64,000 bases of DNA from Nitrobacteraceae bacterium AZCC 2146 (GCA_036924855.1 JBAGRP010000001.1:1178001-1242000), one strand, 5' to 3'; shown: positions 38,671-49,175, counted from the stretch's first letter. Notes: generated from the letters alone by a model not told the origin. Numbers and translations: made by a program.

Positions 38671-39294
38671 TCAGCCCTCTTTCATCACCGTATCCAGCAC
38701 CTGCCGGCAGGCGACCAGGTCCTGCAGCACGGTTTCGAGCCGGGCGCGATCCAGCCGCGGCGCCGGGCTGGGCGCAGCTGGCGCCGGCCTGCTGTCCATC
38801 GCAGGTGCCTGCGGCCGCGGCGAATCCACCCGCGGCCGGGGCGCGGCGATCTCCGGCTCGCGACGCACGGTCATTTCAGGCTCGCGCCGCGCCACCACGG
38901 GCGCGGCGGCCTCTTCTTCCTCGTCCTCGTCGATATCGGCTTCCGGTTCCGGCGCGTCGTCATGATCATCCTCGATCACGCGCCGCTTCGCCCCGCCGTC
39001 AGCTGCGAAGGCCGGCGCAGCCGCGCCGTCGACCAGCCCCTGCACCGCCTTGATGCCGTTCTCTTTCAGGATTCGCTGCACGCCGCGGATGGTGTAGCCC
39101 TCGCCGTAGAGCAGCCGGCGAATGCCGCGCAGCAGATCGACGTCGTCCGGGCGGTAGTATCGCCGGCCGCCCGATCGTTTCATCGGCTTGATTTGGGTGA
39201 AGCGGGTTTCCCAGAAGCGCAGCACATGCTGCGGAATGTCGAGGTCGTCGGCGACCTCGCTGATGGTTCGGAACGCATCCGGCGCTTTGTCCAA
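38671..39294 (-). CDS. MerR family transcriptional regulator
   Basis: A 207-residue regulator. The N-terminal winged-helix domain reads [69 protein letters not shown], as in MerR-like proteins found beside ihfA in this family. A long acidic then Pro/Arg-rich linker and a short C-terminal helix follow. No metal-binding cysteines are seen, so metal sensing is unlikely. The start is a TTG at 39294, placed by a GGGGA site eight bases upstream; TTG at 39309 is possible but has no ribosome site. Confidence 0.85.
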   Translation of the reverse strand: MDKAPDAFRTISEVADDLDIPQHVLRFWETRFTQIKPMKRSGGRRYYRPDDVDLLRGIRRLLYGEGYTIRGVQRILKENGIKAVQGLVDGAAAPAFAADGGAKRRVIEDDHDDAPEPEADIDEDEEEEAAAPVVARREPEMTVRREPEIAAPRPRVDSPRPQAPAMDSRPAPAAPSPAPRLDRARLETVLQDLVACRQVLDTVMKEG

Positions 39295-39353
39295 AGGCAG
39301 GATCCCCAAAGTTTATCGCAAAGTGCTTGCTCGCGATCTGGTTGTTCGCGAAC

Positions 39354-39689
39354 TCAGTCGTCGTGTTCGTCTTTGCCGTTGCCGACGGCGCTCTCGCCGT
39401 TGATCCGCTGCTTCAGAATCGCGGATGGCTTGAACACCATCACGCGGCGTGGCGAAATCGGTACTTCAGTGCCCGTTTTCGGATTGCGTCCGATCCGCTG
39501 GCCCTTCTTGCGAACCATGAAGGAACCGAACGACGACAGCTTCACCGTCTCGCCCTTCTCGAGGCAATCCGTGATTTCCTTCAAGACCAGTTCAACGAAC
39601 GCGGACGACTCCGTGCGCGACAGACCTACCTTTTGGTAGACCGCTTCGCACAGATCGACGCGTGTGACTGTTTTTCCCGTGCCCGTCAT
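39354..39689 (-). CDS. ihfA: Integration host factor subunit alpha
   Basis: A 111-residue DNA-bending protein of the HU/IHF family. It has the IHF-alpha features [51 protein letters not shown] and the intercalating proline in that arm. It works as a heterodimer with IhfB in replication, recombination and sigma-54 transcription, which links it in function to the glnB promoter here. The start at 39689 ([10 protein letters not shown]) is the family start. Confidence 0.95.
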   Translation of the reverse strand: MTGTGKTVTRVDLCEAVYQKVGLSRTESSAFVELVLKEITDCLEKGETVKLSSFGSFMVRKKGQRIGRNPKTGTEVPISPRRVMVFKPSAILKQRINGESAVGNGKDEHDD

Positions 39690-39820
39690 CGCCTGCCCCA
39701 ACTCTCGGCGAACAAAATTCATGTCGGAAATTATGAGGTTACCGCTCCCCGGTCAACAGCGCTCATTGATGCAACCGCATCGAAGATCATGACAATGCGA
39801 GATAATTTTTATGCTTGCGC

Positions 39821-40798
39821 CTACCAGCGGATCAGCGCCGAGCCCCAGGTGAAGCCGCCGCCCATGGCTTCGAGCAGCACCAGATCGCCCTTCTTGATGC
39901 GTCCGTCGCCGACCGCGACTGCCAACGCCAGCGGAATCGAGGCTGCAGAGGTATTGCCGTGCAGATCGACCGTCAGCACGACCTTCTGCGGTGCAATATG
40001 CAACTTGTGCGCTGACGCATCGATGATGCGCTTGTTGGCCTGATGCGGCACGAACCAGTCGATGCTGTCGGCAGTGGCACCGGTAGCATTGAAGGCATCG
40101 ACGATCACGTCGGTGATCATGCCGACCGCATGCTTGAATACCTCGCGGCCTTCCATCCGGAGATAGCCCACCGTCTGGGTCGAGGACGGCCCGCCATCGA
40201 CAAACAGTTTGGCTTTGTGCCGGCCATCGGAGCGCAGATGGGTGGTCAGGATGCCCCTGTCGGAGGGCTTGCCCGGCTGCTCTTGCGCTTCCAGCACGAC
40301 GGCGCCGGCGCCATCGCCGAACAACACGCAGGTGCCGCGATCGGTCCAGTCCAAAATTCTTGAAAAGGTTTCGGCGCCGATCACCAGCGCGCGCTTGAAG
40401 GCGCCGGTGCGCAGGAAATTATCCGCGGTGGCGAGTGCGAACACGAATCCCGAGCACACCGCCTGCAGGTCGAAGGCGGCGCCGTGGTTGATGCCGAGCG
40501 CGCTCTGAACCGCGACCGCGGTGGCAGGAAACGTATTGTCCGGCGTCGAGGTCGCCAGCACGATCAGATCGATCGACTGCGCATCGATGCCGGCATGGGC
40601 GAGCGCGGCCTGCGCCGCCTTGATCGCCAGATGCGAGGTGAATTCGCCGTCAGCGGCAATGTGGCGCTGCCGGATACCGGTGCGCTGGACAATCCACTCG
40701 TCGGAAGTATCGACTTTCGATGCCAGTTCGGCATTGGTCAGGATCCGCTCCGGCAAATAGGAACCGCAGCCGAGCACGACCGAACGTATCGCAGTCAC
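39821..40798 (-). CDS. fabH: Beta-ketoacyl-ACP synthase III
   Basis: A 325-residue thiolase-fold enzyme that starts fatty acid synthesis by condensing acetyl-CoA with malonyl-ACP. The catalytic triad is Cys115 (AVCSGF), His252 (PHQANKR) and Asn282 (HGNTSAAS). The ATG overlaps the plsX stop by four bases, giving the common plsX-fabH coupling, with ihfA and a MerR gene downstream as in most alphaproteobacteria. Confidence 0.97.
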   Translation of the reverse strand: MTAIRSVVLGCGSYLPERILTNAELASKVDTSDEWIVQRTGIRQRHIAADGEFTSHLAIKAAQAALAHAGIDAQSIDLIVLATSTPDNTFPATAVAVQSALGINHGAAFDLQAVCSGFVFALATADNFLRTGAFKRALVIGAETFSRILDWTDRGTCVLFGDGAGAVVLEAQEQPGKPSDRGILTTHLRSDGRHKAKLFVDGGPSSTQTVGYLRMEGREVFKHAVGMITDVIVDAFNATGATADSIDWFVPHQANKRIIDASAHKLHIAPQKVVLTVDLHGNTSAASIPLALAVAVGDGRIKKGDLVLLEAMGGGFTWGSALIRW

Positions 40799-41856
40799 GA
40801 GACAGCCTCCTGCGCAGCGGGCGCCGAAGCGAGTGCGCCGCCGTCGCGATTGAGCATTTGATTGATCTTGGTAAGGAGATCGTAGCGGACCATGTCATAG
40901 CCAACATCCACCGCGTAGGCAAAGCCGTCTGCGTTGGTGCCGCCGTGGCTCTTTACAACGATACCCTTGAGCCCCAGAAACACGGCGCCGTTGGATTTGC
41001 TCGGGTCCATCTTGTCGCGCAGCGCCTTGAAGGCGTTCTTTGCAAATAGATAGCCGATGCGGGAGCGCCAAGTCCGATTCATCGCGCCGCGCAGATATTC
41101 CGCAATCTGCCGCGCGGTGCCCTCGGCCGCCTTCAGCGCGATGTTGCCGCTGAAGCCTTCGGTGACAATGACGTCGGCGGCGCCCTTGCCAATTCCGTCG
41201 CCCTCGACGAAGCCGATGAATTGCAGCTGCGGCAGATCCGCGGCGCGCAGCAATTCCGCCGCCTCGCGGATTTCTTCGCCGCCCTTGATCTCTTCGACGC
41301 CGATGTTGAGCAGACCGACGGTCGGCCGTTCCAGATCGTACAGCGCGCTCGCCATGGCGCTGCCCATCACCGCCAGTGCTTTAAGATGGTGGGCGTCGCC
41401 ACCGATCGTGGCCCCCAGATCGAGCACCACGGAATCGCCGCGCATCGTCGGCCATATCGCCGCGAGCGCCGGGCGGTCGATGCCGTCCAGCATGCGCAGG
41501 CAGAAGCGCGCCATGGCCATCAGCGCCCCGGTGTTGCCCGCGGAGACCGCGACGTCGGCCTCGCCCTTTTTCACGGCGTCGATCGCCAGCCACATCGACG
41601 ATACCTTGCGGCCGCGACGCAGCGCCTGGCTCGGCTTGTCGTGCATGCTGACGGCGACGTCGGTATGGATGATCTTCGATACCGCTTTCAGTGCGGGGTG
41701 ATGAGCCAGTTCCTTCTCGATCAACGCGCTGTCGCCAAACAGCAGGAATTCACTGTCGGGATGCCGGGTCAATGAGATGGCGGCGCCGGGAATGACCACC
41801 GATGCGCCGATATCGCCACCCATGGCGTCAAGCGCGATGCGAACCTTTTTCGGCAT
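40795..41856 (-). CDS. plsX: Phosphate acyltransferase PlsX
   Basis: A 353-residue enzyme that converts acyl-ACP to acyl phosphate for phospholipid synthesis at the membrane surface. It begins [22 protein letters not shown] and has [14 protein letters not shown] and [19 protein letters not shown], the family signatures. The start at 41856 ([15 protein letters not shown]) is the usual one; the frame extends 18 codons upstream without support. A 262-base gap separates it from the DUF177 gene, and rpmF, often found there in other bacteria, is not present. Confidence 0.96.
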   Translation of the reverse strand: MPKKVRIALDAMGGDIGASVVIPGAAISLTRHPDSEFLLFGDSALIEKELAHHPALKAVSKIIHTDVAVSMHDKPSQALRRGRKVSSMWLAIDAVKKGEADVAVSAGNTGALMAMARFCLRMLDGIDRPALAAIWPTMRGDSVVLDLGATIGGDAHHLKALAVMGSAMASALYDLERPTVGLLNIGVEEIKGGEEIREAAELLRAADLPQLQFIGFVEGDGIGKGAADVIVTEGFSGNIALKAAEGTARQIAEYLRGAMNRTWRSRIGYLFAKNAFKALRDKMDPSKSNGAVFLGLKGIVVKSHGGTNADGFAYAVDVGYDMVRYDLLTKINQMLNRDGGALASAPAAQEAVS

Positions 41857-42118
41857 GAACGTCCCGGAAACCTGTCTCTTGCGGCCATAACCACGCTGGC
41901 CGCGGAGCAAAGCTCACCACAGTGGGTGGCGAGCGGTGAAGATATGGCAATAACCCCTGTTCGGACCGGGACAATAGCGTTTCCGTGACCCGATACAACA
42001 TCTTGACCGGACGCTTTTCTCTCGCCAGCCGCCGAAAGCCCGGAATCGGAACCGGGCTTGATCGGGCCCTCCCCGCCCGTGCGAGCAGGAAGCCGCGCCA
42101 GACTTTGCCCGATTTAGC

Positions 42119-42709
42119 TCAGCCGCCCCGGGGTTTCTTCGGAACCGGGGCGCTGGCATCACCCTTCAGCGCTTTCAGGGCCGCAAAGGGGTGCTCGTCA
42201 GGGTCGATATGCTCGACGGGAGGCTCAAACACCGCGTCCGGCTTGCGCGGATAGGGATCGAGACCCAGAAACAACGCATCCGTCGCCAGCCGGCCGAGAT
42301 CGATGAAGCCATTCTCGATCGGCTCCGGCGGGTCCGGGGTCTCCTCGTCGCTCTCGATGTCCTCGTCGACCGATTCGGCCAGTTCGCGGATCTGCGACGG
42401 CGGCGCGAACATCAGGTCGATGGCCTCATCGAAATCGCTTTCGATCGGATCCAGCGTCACCACGCAGGTCTGGCCAACCCGGCCCCAGACGCGGCCGGTG
42501 ACATGGACATGGCCGCCCTTGACCGGGGTGAGCAGCAGCGAGGCCTTGGCCGACGGCACACCCAGCAGCCCACCCAGGGTCGCCATCGCCTCGCGCTCCT
42601 GCGGCCCGGCCTCGATGTCGCGTGCGACGCCGGTCTCCGGGATCTGGATCACCGCAATCGGCACGCTCCAGGGGTTGGAGGTGTCTGTCATGCGATCGGG
42701 TCTGCTCAT
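42119..42709 (-). CDS. YceD/DUF177 family protein
   Basis: A 196-residue protein of the DUF177 family, linked to 23S rRNA maturation or ribosomal protein L32 supply in other bacteria. Typical parts are WSVPIAVIQIPETGVARDIEA, the strand VWGRVGQTCVVTLDPIESDFDEAIDLMFAP and an acidic region ending ENGFIDLGRLATDALFLGLDPYPRKP. The start at 42709 overlaps the stop of the preceding chaperone gene by ATGA, which settles it over the in-frame ATG at 42691. Confidence 0.9.
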   Translation of the reverse strand: MSRPDRMTDTSNPWSVPIAVIQIPETGVARDIEAGPQEREAMATLGGLLGVPSAKASLLLTPVKGGHVHVTGRVWGRVGQTCVVTLDPIESDFDEAIDLMFAPPSQIRELAESVDEDIESDEETPDPPEPIENGFIDLGRLATDALFLGLDPYPRKPDAVFEPPVEHIDPDEHPFAALKALKGDASAPVPKKPRGG

Positions 42710-43263
42710 GTCGATACCATGGTTATCGCGGGCGACGGGAATCGCCACGCGCCTGTTGTCAGTGTTGTCTGGTCGAGCGCCGCGAGGCTAGCAATCGCCG
42801 CCTCGACATAGGCGGCGAGCCGCCGCGCGTTGTCGATGTCGGTGCCATTGTAGATATTCTTCGACAGCGCCAGCGCCAGTGGCTCCCTGCCTGCGCCCAG
42901 AGCCATATCATACGCCGCGGTGCGGCCATAAAATGCCCGGCCGAATTCCTGCATTTTCTTCGGCACCCGGAGATCGCTGGTGCCCAGTTCGCGCAGATTG
43001 GCGTCCATGTCGCTGCAAAAATGGTCGAATAGCCCCTGTGATAGCGGCCCCTGCGGAAGGCCGTCCTTCGGCTTCAGATGGCGCAGCACCATCCAGAGGT
43101 GCAGCAGCAACATATCGAAACGGCCATTAACCGTGTCCGGCGCGCCCAAGTCCCGATAAAACAAGGGTTCTCGCGCCTGCGCCACGATCATGCCATAGAT
43201 GGCTTCAATGGTGCCGCGCAACGGCGTCGGGGTTTTCCTGAAGTGATTGAACGGCCAGACCAT
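42706..43263 (-). CDS. Ubiquinol-cytochrome c chaperone (CBP3/UQCC1 family)
   Basis: A 185-residue protein with the Ubiq_cyt_C_chap domain, thought to help assemble cytochrome b of the bc1 complex. Segments seen are AIYGMIVAQAREPLFYRDLGAPDTVNGRFDMLLLHLWMVLRHL, then LGTSDLRVPKKMQEFGRAFYGR. The start at 43263 (MVWPFNHFRK) follows AGGAACTC. It is translationally coupled to the DUF177 gene and divergent from the BamE-like gene. Confidence 0.92.
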   Translation of the reverse strand: MVWPFNHFRKTPTPLRGTIEAIYGMIVAQAREPLFYRDLGAPDTVNGRFDMLLLHLWMVLRHLKPKDGLPQGPLSQGLFDHFCSDMDANLRELGTSDLRVPKKMQEFGRAFYGRTAAYDMALGAGREPLALALSKNIYNGTDIDNARRLAAYVEAAIASLAALDQTTLTTGAWRFPSPAITMVST

Positions 43264-43370
43264 CTTGAGTTCCTCAGGCGGGCCCCTCGGGCACGCGCAT
43301 GTTGCATTCAGAGGTTCTGCCCGGTACGTCAACGCCTCGCACGATGCAAGAGGACGGGGTTCGCTCCACG

Positions 43371-43853
43371 ATGACAATTTCGAGCCATACCAGCGCCCAT
43401 GCGCAGCCGGCGCGCGGTTTGCGCCGCCCCTGGCGCCGTGTGCGCGGCGCTCTTGCCGCAGCCGCCGTCTGCATGTCGCTGGGCGCCTGCGCCGAGCAGT
43501 ACCAGAAGGGCTACATCCTGCCTATCGGCGCGCTGGAGCAGATCCCGATCGGCGCCAGCCAGGATCAGGTGCTGATCGTGATGGGCACCCCCTCCACCGT
43601 CGCCACCCTGAGCGGCGAAGTGTTCTATTACATCTCGCAGCGTGCTGAACGCCAGGTCGCGTTCATGCCGCAGAAGGTCACCGACCAGCGCGTCATCGCG
43701 ATCTACTTCGACAAGAATCGCAAAGTCGAGCGGCTCGCCAATTACGGCCTGCAGGACGGCAAGATCTTCGACTTCATCAGCCGCACCACGCCGACCTCCG
43801 GTCAGGAGATGAGCTATCTGACGCCGCTGTTCAAGCTGATCAGCTTCCGCTAG
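43371..43853 (+). CDS. BamE/SmpA-like outer membrane lipoprotein
   Basis: A 160-residue lipoprotein with a long, arginine-rich N-region, a signal segment ending LGAC (lipobox near residue 36) and a SmpA_OmlA domain: GYILPIGALEQIPIGASQDQVLIVMGTPSTVATLSGEVFYYIS, then RVIAIYFDKNRKVERLANYGLQDG. It is predicted to belong to the BAM complex that inserts outer membrane proteins. The start at 43371 has AGGACGGGG upstream; an ATG at 43344 is an alternative. A strong terminator follows. Confidence 0.9.
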   Translation: MTISSHTSAHAQPARGLRRPWRRVRGALAAAAVCMSLGACAEQYQKGYILPIGALEQIPIGASQDQVLIVMGTPSTVATLSGEVFYYISQRAERQVAFMPQKVTDQRVIAIYFDKNRKVERLANYGLQDGKIFDFISRTTPTSGQEMSYLTPLFKLISFR

Positions 43854-43878
43854 GCGCGCTGCATCAGCATCGAATTGC

Positions 43879-43908
43879 AAAACCCCGCGGCATGCCGCGG
43901 GGTTTTTG
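43879..43908 (+). terminator. Rho-independent terminator of the BamE-like gene
   Basis: A perfect 12-bp stem (AAAACCCCGCGG / CCGCGGGGTTTT) with a CATG loop and a five-T run, 25 bases behind the stop. Confidence 0.92.
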
Positions 43909-44016
43909 TTGGCACCGCTGCCTGTGCCAATGCGTCGGCTTGCCGTCCCCGCGCCGCGTCTCTACGCTGCCACCAAGACCAAAAATCATACCGATAAAAA
44001 TCTTTAGGGAAGAAAC

Positions 44017-45051
44017 ATGACCACACTCATCACGCGCCGCAGCGTGCTGTCGGCCGCTGCCGCGCTCTCCGCCACCGCCGCATGGCCGCGCGTGGGCCAC
44101 GCCGCCGGCGACTGGCGTCCCAGCGAAACCGTCCGCATCATCGTGCCCGCCGCTGCCGGCGGCAGCACCGACGTGATGGGCCGCCTGCTGGCAGCGCATC
44201 TGCAGAATGTCTGGGGCCAGTCCGCCGTGGTGGAAAACCGCTCCGGCGGCGGCGGCACCATCGGCACCGCCGAAGTCGCGCGGCAGAAGGGCGACGGCCA
44301 CACCATCCTGGTCGGCAATCCCGGCCCCAACGCCATCGCCTACAGCATCTTCAGGAACCTGTCCTACAAACCCGAGCAGTTGCAGCCGGTCAGCAACATG
44401 ATCCGGATCCCGAACATCGTCTGCGCCCATCCCTCGGTGCCGATCAAGACCATCCCGGAGCTGATCGCCTACATCAAGGCCAATCCCGACAAGCTCAACT
44501 ACGGCTCCTCCGGCGTCGGCCAGAGCCCGCATCTCACCGGCGCGTGGTGGCTGCAGCTCACCGGACTGAAGATGCAGCACGTCCCGTTCCGCGGCGCCGG
44601 CCCGGCGCTGCAGGCCGCCCTCGCCGGCGACGTCCAGATCCTGTTCGACAATCTCTATCCATCGCTGCCGCAGGTGCTGGACGGCAAGCTCAACGGTCTC
44701 GCCGTCACCACGCTGGAGCGAAATGCGCAGGCGCCCAACATCCCCGCGATGCGCGAGACCGCGCCCGAGCTGGCGAAGTTCGACGTCTCCTCATGGTTCG
44801 GCGTGTTCTATCCGAAGAGCACGCCGGCAGCGGCGGTGGATTCCCTCAACAAGGAAATCAAGGTGCTGCTGGAGCGCGAGGACACCAAGAAGACCATCAT
44901 GGCGATGGGCGCCGTGACCGACTACGGCACGCCGGCGCAGTTCTCGACTTTCATCGAAGCCGAAACCGCGAAGTTCAAAACCATCATCGACAAGGAAGGC
45001 TCTGCAGATGGAGGTGAAGTGACCCCTTCATCGCCAATGCCCGTGCAGTAG
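44017..45051 (+). CDS. Tripartite tricarboxylate transporter binding protein (Bug/TctC)
   Basis: A 344-residue periplasmic solute-binding protein. The N-terminus has a twin-arginine-like signal (ITRRSVLSAAAALSATAAW, then GHAAG). The mature protein starts WRPSETVRIIVPAAAGGSTDVMGRLLA, the Bug family signature, and continues with YGSSGVGQSPHLTGAWW and MQHVPFRGAGPALQAALAGDVQILFDN. Ligands of such proteins are usually carboxylates. No TctA/TctB membrane genes are adjacent, as is common for this expanded family, so ligand and transporter are unknown. Confidence 0.93.
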   Translation: MTTLITRRSVLSAAAALSATAAWPRVGHAAGDWRPSETVRIIVPAAAGGSTDVMGRLLAAHLQNVWGQSAVVENRSGGGGTIGTAEVARQKGDGHTILVGNPGPNAIAYSIFRNLSYKPEQLQPVSNMIRIPNIVCAHPSVPIKTIPELIAYIKANPDKLNYGSSGVGQSPHLTGAWWLQLTGLKMQHVPFRGAGPALQAALAGDVQILFDNLYPSLPQVLDGKLNGLAVTTLERNAQAPNIPAMRETAPELAKFDVSSWFGVFYPKSTPAAAVDSLNKEIKVLLEREDTKKTIMAMGAVTDYGTPAQFSTFIEAETAKFKTIIDKEGSADGGEVTPSSPMPVQ

Positions 45052-45084
45052 CAAGCATCGCAATCACGACATCGGGAGACAACC

Positions 45085-45492
45085 ATGAAACTTGAAGGCG
45101 GATGCTACTGTGGAGCGGTGCGCTACGCAGCCGAGGGCAAGCCGATGATGAAGGCGCAGTGCCATTGTCGCGAATGCCAGTATATCAGCGGCGGATCGCC
45201 AAACATGTTTCTCCTGATGCCGCCCGATGGCTTCAGCTACACCAAGGGGAAGCCCAGGCAGTTCTCGCGCGACGATCTCGAAAAGGCGGTGACGCGGGAA
45301 TTCTGCGCCGAATGCGGCACGCATCTGACGACGCTGCGGCCGGGCCTGCCGGCCGTGATCCTGAAGGTCGGCACGCTCGATGATCCCAGCCTTTTTGGCA
45401 GCCCGCAGATGGCGATCTTCACCATCGACAAGCAGGCGTTCCATCATATTCCGGACGGCCTGCCGACCTTCGAGCGTCTGCCGCAACGATAG
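45085..45492 (+). CDS. GFA family zinc protein
   Basis: A 135-residue protein of the glutathione-dependent formaldehyde-activating (GFA/CENP-V) family. The zinc-binding cysteines are present in LEGGCYCGAVRY, CHCRECQY and FCAECGTHL. Activity of most members, including real formaldehyde activation, has not been shown. A GGGAGA site precedes the ATG. It follows the Bug gene by 33 bases and may share its transcript. Confidence 0.9.
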   Translation: MKLEGGCYCGAVRYAAEGKPMMKAQCHCRECQYISGGSPNMFLLMPPDGFSYTKGKPRQFSRDDLEKAVTREFCAECGTHLTTLRPGLPAVILKVGTLDDPSLFGSPQMAIFTIDKQAFHHIPDGLPTFERLPQR

Positions 45493-45526
45493 CGGCGCGT
45501 TACGCGGCAGCCGGAGCACATCCTTC

Positions 45527-45597
45527 GTCATTGCGAGCGAAGCGAAGCAATCCAGCAATGCGATGAACTGCTTCGTCGCTGCGCTCCTCGCAATGAC
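45527..45597. repeat. Short palindromic intergenic repeat
   Basis: An element of about 71 bases bounded by GTCATTGCGAG and its perfect inverted copy CTCGCAATGAC, containing GCGAAGCGAAGCAATCC. This sequence type is a widespread intergenic repeat in this family and other proteobacteria. Confidence 0.8.
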
Positions 45598-45615
45598 GGA
45601 GAGCCTCACGAAAGA

Positions 45616-45645
45616 AAAACCCCGCGGCTCGCACCGCGGGGTTTT
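45616..45645. terminator. Bidirectional terminator between GFA gene and hppA
   Basis: A perfect 12-bp stem (AAAACCCCGCGG / CCGCGGGGTTTT) with a 6-base loop between two convergent genes, with T runs on both sides. The stem is the same sequence as the terminator at 43879. Confidence 0.88.
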
Positions 45646-45668
45646 GTTAGTTCATCCTTCCCTAATCA

Positions 45669-47786
45669 GTGCGCGAGGATCGCCAGCAGCAGCAGCGCCA
45701 CGATGTTGGTGATCTTGATCATCGGGTTCACCGCCGGGCCCGCCGTGTCCTTGTAGGGATCGCCGACGGTGTCGCCGGTCACCGCGGCCTTGTGGGCATC
45801 AGAGCCCTTGCCGCCGTAATGGCCGTCCTCGATGTACTTCTTGGCATTGTCCCAGGCGCCGCCGCCCGAAGTCATCGAGATCGCCACAAAGAGACCGGTG
45901 ACGATGACACCGAGCAGCATCGCGCCGACCGCCGAGAACGCCGCCGACTTGCCGGCCGCGCCGCCGCCCGCAATCGCGTAGATCAGGAAGTACACCACGA
46001 TCGGCGACAGCACCGGGAGCAAAGACGGGATGATCATTTCCTTGATCGCCGCCTTGGTCAGCAGATCGACGGCCTTGCCGTAATCCGGCTTGTCGGTGCC
46101 CTGCATGATGCCCGGCTTCTCGCGGAACTGGCGCCGCACCTCCTCGACGATGGCGCCGGCCGCACGGCCCACCGCGGTCATGCCCATCGCGCCGAACAGA
46201 AAGGGCAACAACCCGCCGAACAGCAGGCCAACCACCACGTAAGGATTGTTCAGCGAGAAATCCGGCAGCACGCCCTGGAAGTACGGATATTTTGCCCCGT
46301 TCGCGATGAAGAATTTGAGGTCTTCATTGTAAGCGGCAAACAGCACCAGCGCGCCCAGACCGGCGGAGCCGATCGCATAGCCCTTGGTGACCGCCTTGGT
46401 GGTGTTGCCGACCGCGTCGAGCGCGTCGGTGGCCTTGCGGACTTCCTTCGGCAGACCGGCCATTTCGGCAATGCCGCCGGCATTGTCGGTGACCGGGCCG
46501 AAAGCGTCGAGCGCCACGATCATGCCGGCCAGCGCCAGCATCGTGGTGGTGGCGATGGCGATGCCGAACAGGCCGGCCAGGCTGTAGGTGACCAGGATGC
46601 CGGCGATGATCACCAGCGCCGGGCCGGCGGTGGATTCCATCGAGATCGCGAGGCCCTGGATCACATTGGTGCCGTGGCCGGTGACCGACGATGCTGCGAT
46701 CGACTTCACCGGGCGATATTGCGTGCCGGTGTAGTATTCGGTGATCACGATGATCAGCCCGGTGACGACGAGGCCGGCGATGCCGCACTCGAACAGCGCG
46801 AGGCCGGTGTACTTCACGCCGGCGAGCGGGCCGAAGCCGATCAGCCAGTAGATGACGGCTGCGACGCCGAACAATGAAAGCACGCCGGTGGCGATCAGGC
46901 CCTTGTACAGCGCCCCCATGATCGACTGGCTCGAACCCAGCTTGACGAAGAAGGTGCCGGCGATCGAGGTCAGGATGCAGATGCCACCGATGGCCAGCGG
47001 CAGCGTCATCATGTTGACCAGCAATGGCGAGGTCGCAAAGAAGATCGCGGCCAGCACCATGGTGGCGACCGCGGTCACCGCATAGGTCTCGAACAGATCG
47101 GCGGCCATGCCGGCGCAGTCGCCGACATTGTCACCGACGTTGTCGGCGATGGTGGCGGGATTGCGCGGATCGTCTTCGGGAATGCCGGCTTCGACCTTGC
47201 CGACCAGATCGCCGCCGACGTCAGCGCCCTTGGTGAAGATGCCGCCACCGAGACGCGCGAAGATCGAGATCAGCGAGGCGCCGAAGCCGAGCGCCACCAG
47301 CGCATCGACCACGGTGCGGCTGTTGGCAGCGAGATCGAGCACATGGGTGAGGTAAGCAAAGTAGATGGTGACGCCGAGCAGCGCGAGGCCCGCCACCAGC
47401 ATCCCGGTGATGGCGCCGGCCTTGAAGGCGAGTTCGAGGCCGCCGGCCAGCGACACCGTCGCCGCCTGTGCAGTGCGGACATTGGCGCGCACCGAGACGT
47501 TCATGCCGATGAAGCCGGCGGCACCCGACAGCACCGCGCCGATCAGGAAGCCGAACGCCACCAGCGTGCCCAGGAAATACGCCAGCACCACGAAGATCAC
47601 GACGCCGACGATGCCGATGGTCAGATATTGCCGCTTCAGATAGGCCTGCGCACCCTCGCGCACCGCCGCCGCGATTTCCTGCATCCGCGCGTTGCCGGCA
47701 TCTGCCTTCAACACCGATGCCGTCGCCCAGATCGCGTAAACGATCGAAAGTGCCCCACAGAACACAATCACCCACAATGCTGTCAT
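45669..47786 (-). CDS. hppA: K+-independent H+-translocating pyrophosphatase
   Basis: A 705-residue membrane pyrophosphatase with about sixteen spans that couples PPi hydrolysis to proton export. The substrate site is seen in [45 protein letters not shown], and the C-terminal acidic motif in [18 protein letters not shown]. The segment [10 protein letters not shown] has lysine where K+-dependent enzymes have alanine, which marks the K+-independent class. The start at 47786 begins at the first span; the upstream frame extension to 47897 is not needed. Confidence 0.96.
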
Positions 47787-48174
47787 GGAATGCCTCAGTC
47801 CTTCCTGCCCCGCGCCCTGTTCCGGACGCATAAAAAGGAGGCCTGCCCCACGTGAGGACGGCCTCTCGTGAGTGCAAGCATGGCAAAATCGCCTCAAGGG
47901 TGCAACGCTGCGAAAGACCTAAACCGGGATTTTTGACGGGATGCAGGGGAAGACATTTCCACGAGTCGTCCCGGACAAGCGAGCGTAGCGAGCGCAGATC
48001 CCAAGGGATTCAGGTCTGAATCCCGGAGGACCCATAACCCCTTGCATTCATGGTTACAGAAGGCCTCTGCCCCAGTGGCTCAACGAGAGCGCACGGCGTA
48101 TGTATCCCCGCTCGCGCTCGCGAGAGCTCGCTTGGCCGGGACGACGTGTGGAGAGGTGGAGCGCGAACGTATCG
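47787..48174. other. hppA upstream intergenic region
   Basis: A 388-base gap between hppA and thiL that holds the large palindromic element listed separately. The 180 bases next to hppA must contain its promoter, but no clear match was seen. Confidence 0.4.
47965..48145. repeat. 181-bp element with long inverted ends
   Basis: The ends GTCGTCCCGGACAAGCGAG (47965-47983) and CTCGCTTGGCCGGGACGAC (48127-48145) are inverted copies with one mismatch in 19. Inside are further stems such as GATTCAGG/CCTGAATC-like pairs and a GAGCGAGCG-rich stretch. It is probably another repeat family of this genome, intact and mobile-looking but without a gene. Confidence 0.75.
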
Positions 48175-49173
48175 TCAGAAGTGGCTGTAGGACAGCCGCT
48201 TTAGAGCAATCTCCCGGCCCTGCACATCGAGAAAGCGAGGGGCGGAGGACCCGGCGACGACCGTGCCGATTGTCGCAATGGAGACGCCGGCCAGCCGCGC
48301 CGCGTGCGCAAACGCCGCAAAACGATCCTCGGGAATCGTGCAGATGATTTCATAGTCGTCGCCGCCGGCGACGATGGCTTCGATGCCTACAATGCCGCAT
48401 TCGACGAGGAATTTCACCGGCGCCGACAGGGGTATCGCCTGCGCCTCGATCGTCGCCGACACACCCGATGTCGCGCACAGTTTCGCGAGATCGCCGGCCA
48501 GACCGTCCGACACATCCATCGCCGCGCTGGCATGATCGCGCACCGCCTTGGCCAGCGCATTGCGCGGCTGCGGCACGCGGTAGCGTGAGACGAGCGCGCC
48601 AGTCATCGCAACGTCGCCGGCGAGCGCTTCCGCCGCGGCGGCGCCTTTCAGCACGGCCAGGCCTAGCGCGGCATCGCCGATGGTCCCCGTCACCACCACG
48701 CGGTCGCCGACTATGGCGCCAGCCCGCCGAACCATCTTGCCCACCGGCACGCGGCCGAACGCGGTGATCGAAATCATCAGCGGCCCCGGCGTGTAGACCG
48801 TATCGCCACCGAGCAATGGACATTCAAAGAGCGCGGCGTCCTCGCCGAGCCCGCGCGCGAATTCTGACAGCCAGCCGTGATCGGTCGCGCGCAGCGCCAG
48901 CGTCAGCACGAAGCCGGCCGGTGTCGCGCCCTTGGCGGCGAGATCGGAGAGGTTCACCCGCAGCGCCTTGCGCGCGATGGTGTCGGCGGGATCATCTGGG
49001 AGAAAATGCACGCCCTCGACGATGGCGTCGGTGTTGACGACCATGTCGCAGCCTTCAGCCTTGAGCACGGCAGAGTCGTCGGTCAGGCCGAAGGCACCGG
49101 GATCGGTGGCGAGCGGCTTGAAATAGCGCGCGATCAGGGAGTCTTCGCCGGATGCGTTGGATCCGGCGGCCAT
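48175..49173 (-). CDS. thiL: Thiamine-monophosphate kinase
   Basis: A 332-residue enzyme that phosphorylates thiamine phosphate to thiamine diphosphate, the active cofactor. Family motifs are GAFGLTDDSAVL, VNTDAIVEGVHF, ALRVNLSDLAAKGATP and AAMDVSDGLAGDLAKLC, with GGDDYEI near the C-terminus. It starts two bases after the nusB stop, at the downstream end of the riboflavin/nusB operon. Confidence 0.96.
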   Translation of the reverse strand: MAAGSNASGEDSLIARYFKPLATDPGAFGLTDDSAVLKAEGCDMVVNTDAIVEGVHFLPDDPADTIARKALRVNLSDLAAKGATPAGFVLTLALRATDHGWLSEFARGLGEDAALFECPLLGGDTVYTPGPLMISITAFGRVPVGKMVRRAGAIVGDRVVVTGTIGDAALGLAVLKGAAAAEALAGDVAMTGALVSRYRVPQPRNALAKAVRDHASAAMDVSDGLAGDLAKLCATSGVSATIEAQAIPLSAPVKFLVECGIVGIEAIVAGGDDYEIICTIPEDRFAAFAHAARLAGVSIATIGTVVAGSSAPRFLDVQGREIALKRLSYSHF

Positions 49174-49175
49174 GG

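Noticed and set aside
45527..45597. CRISPR-like repeat
   Set aside because: Only one inverted pair is present, with no regularly spaced direct repeats; it is an ordinary palindromic intergenic repeat.
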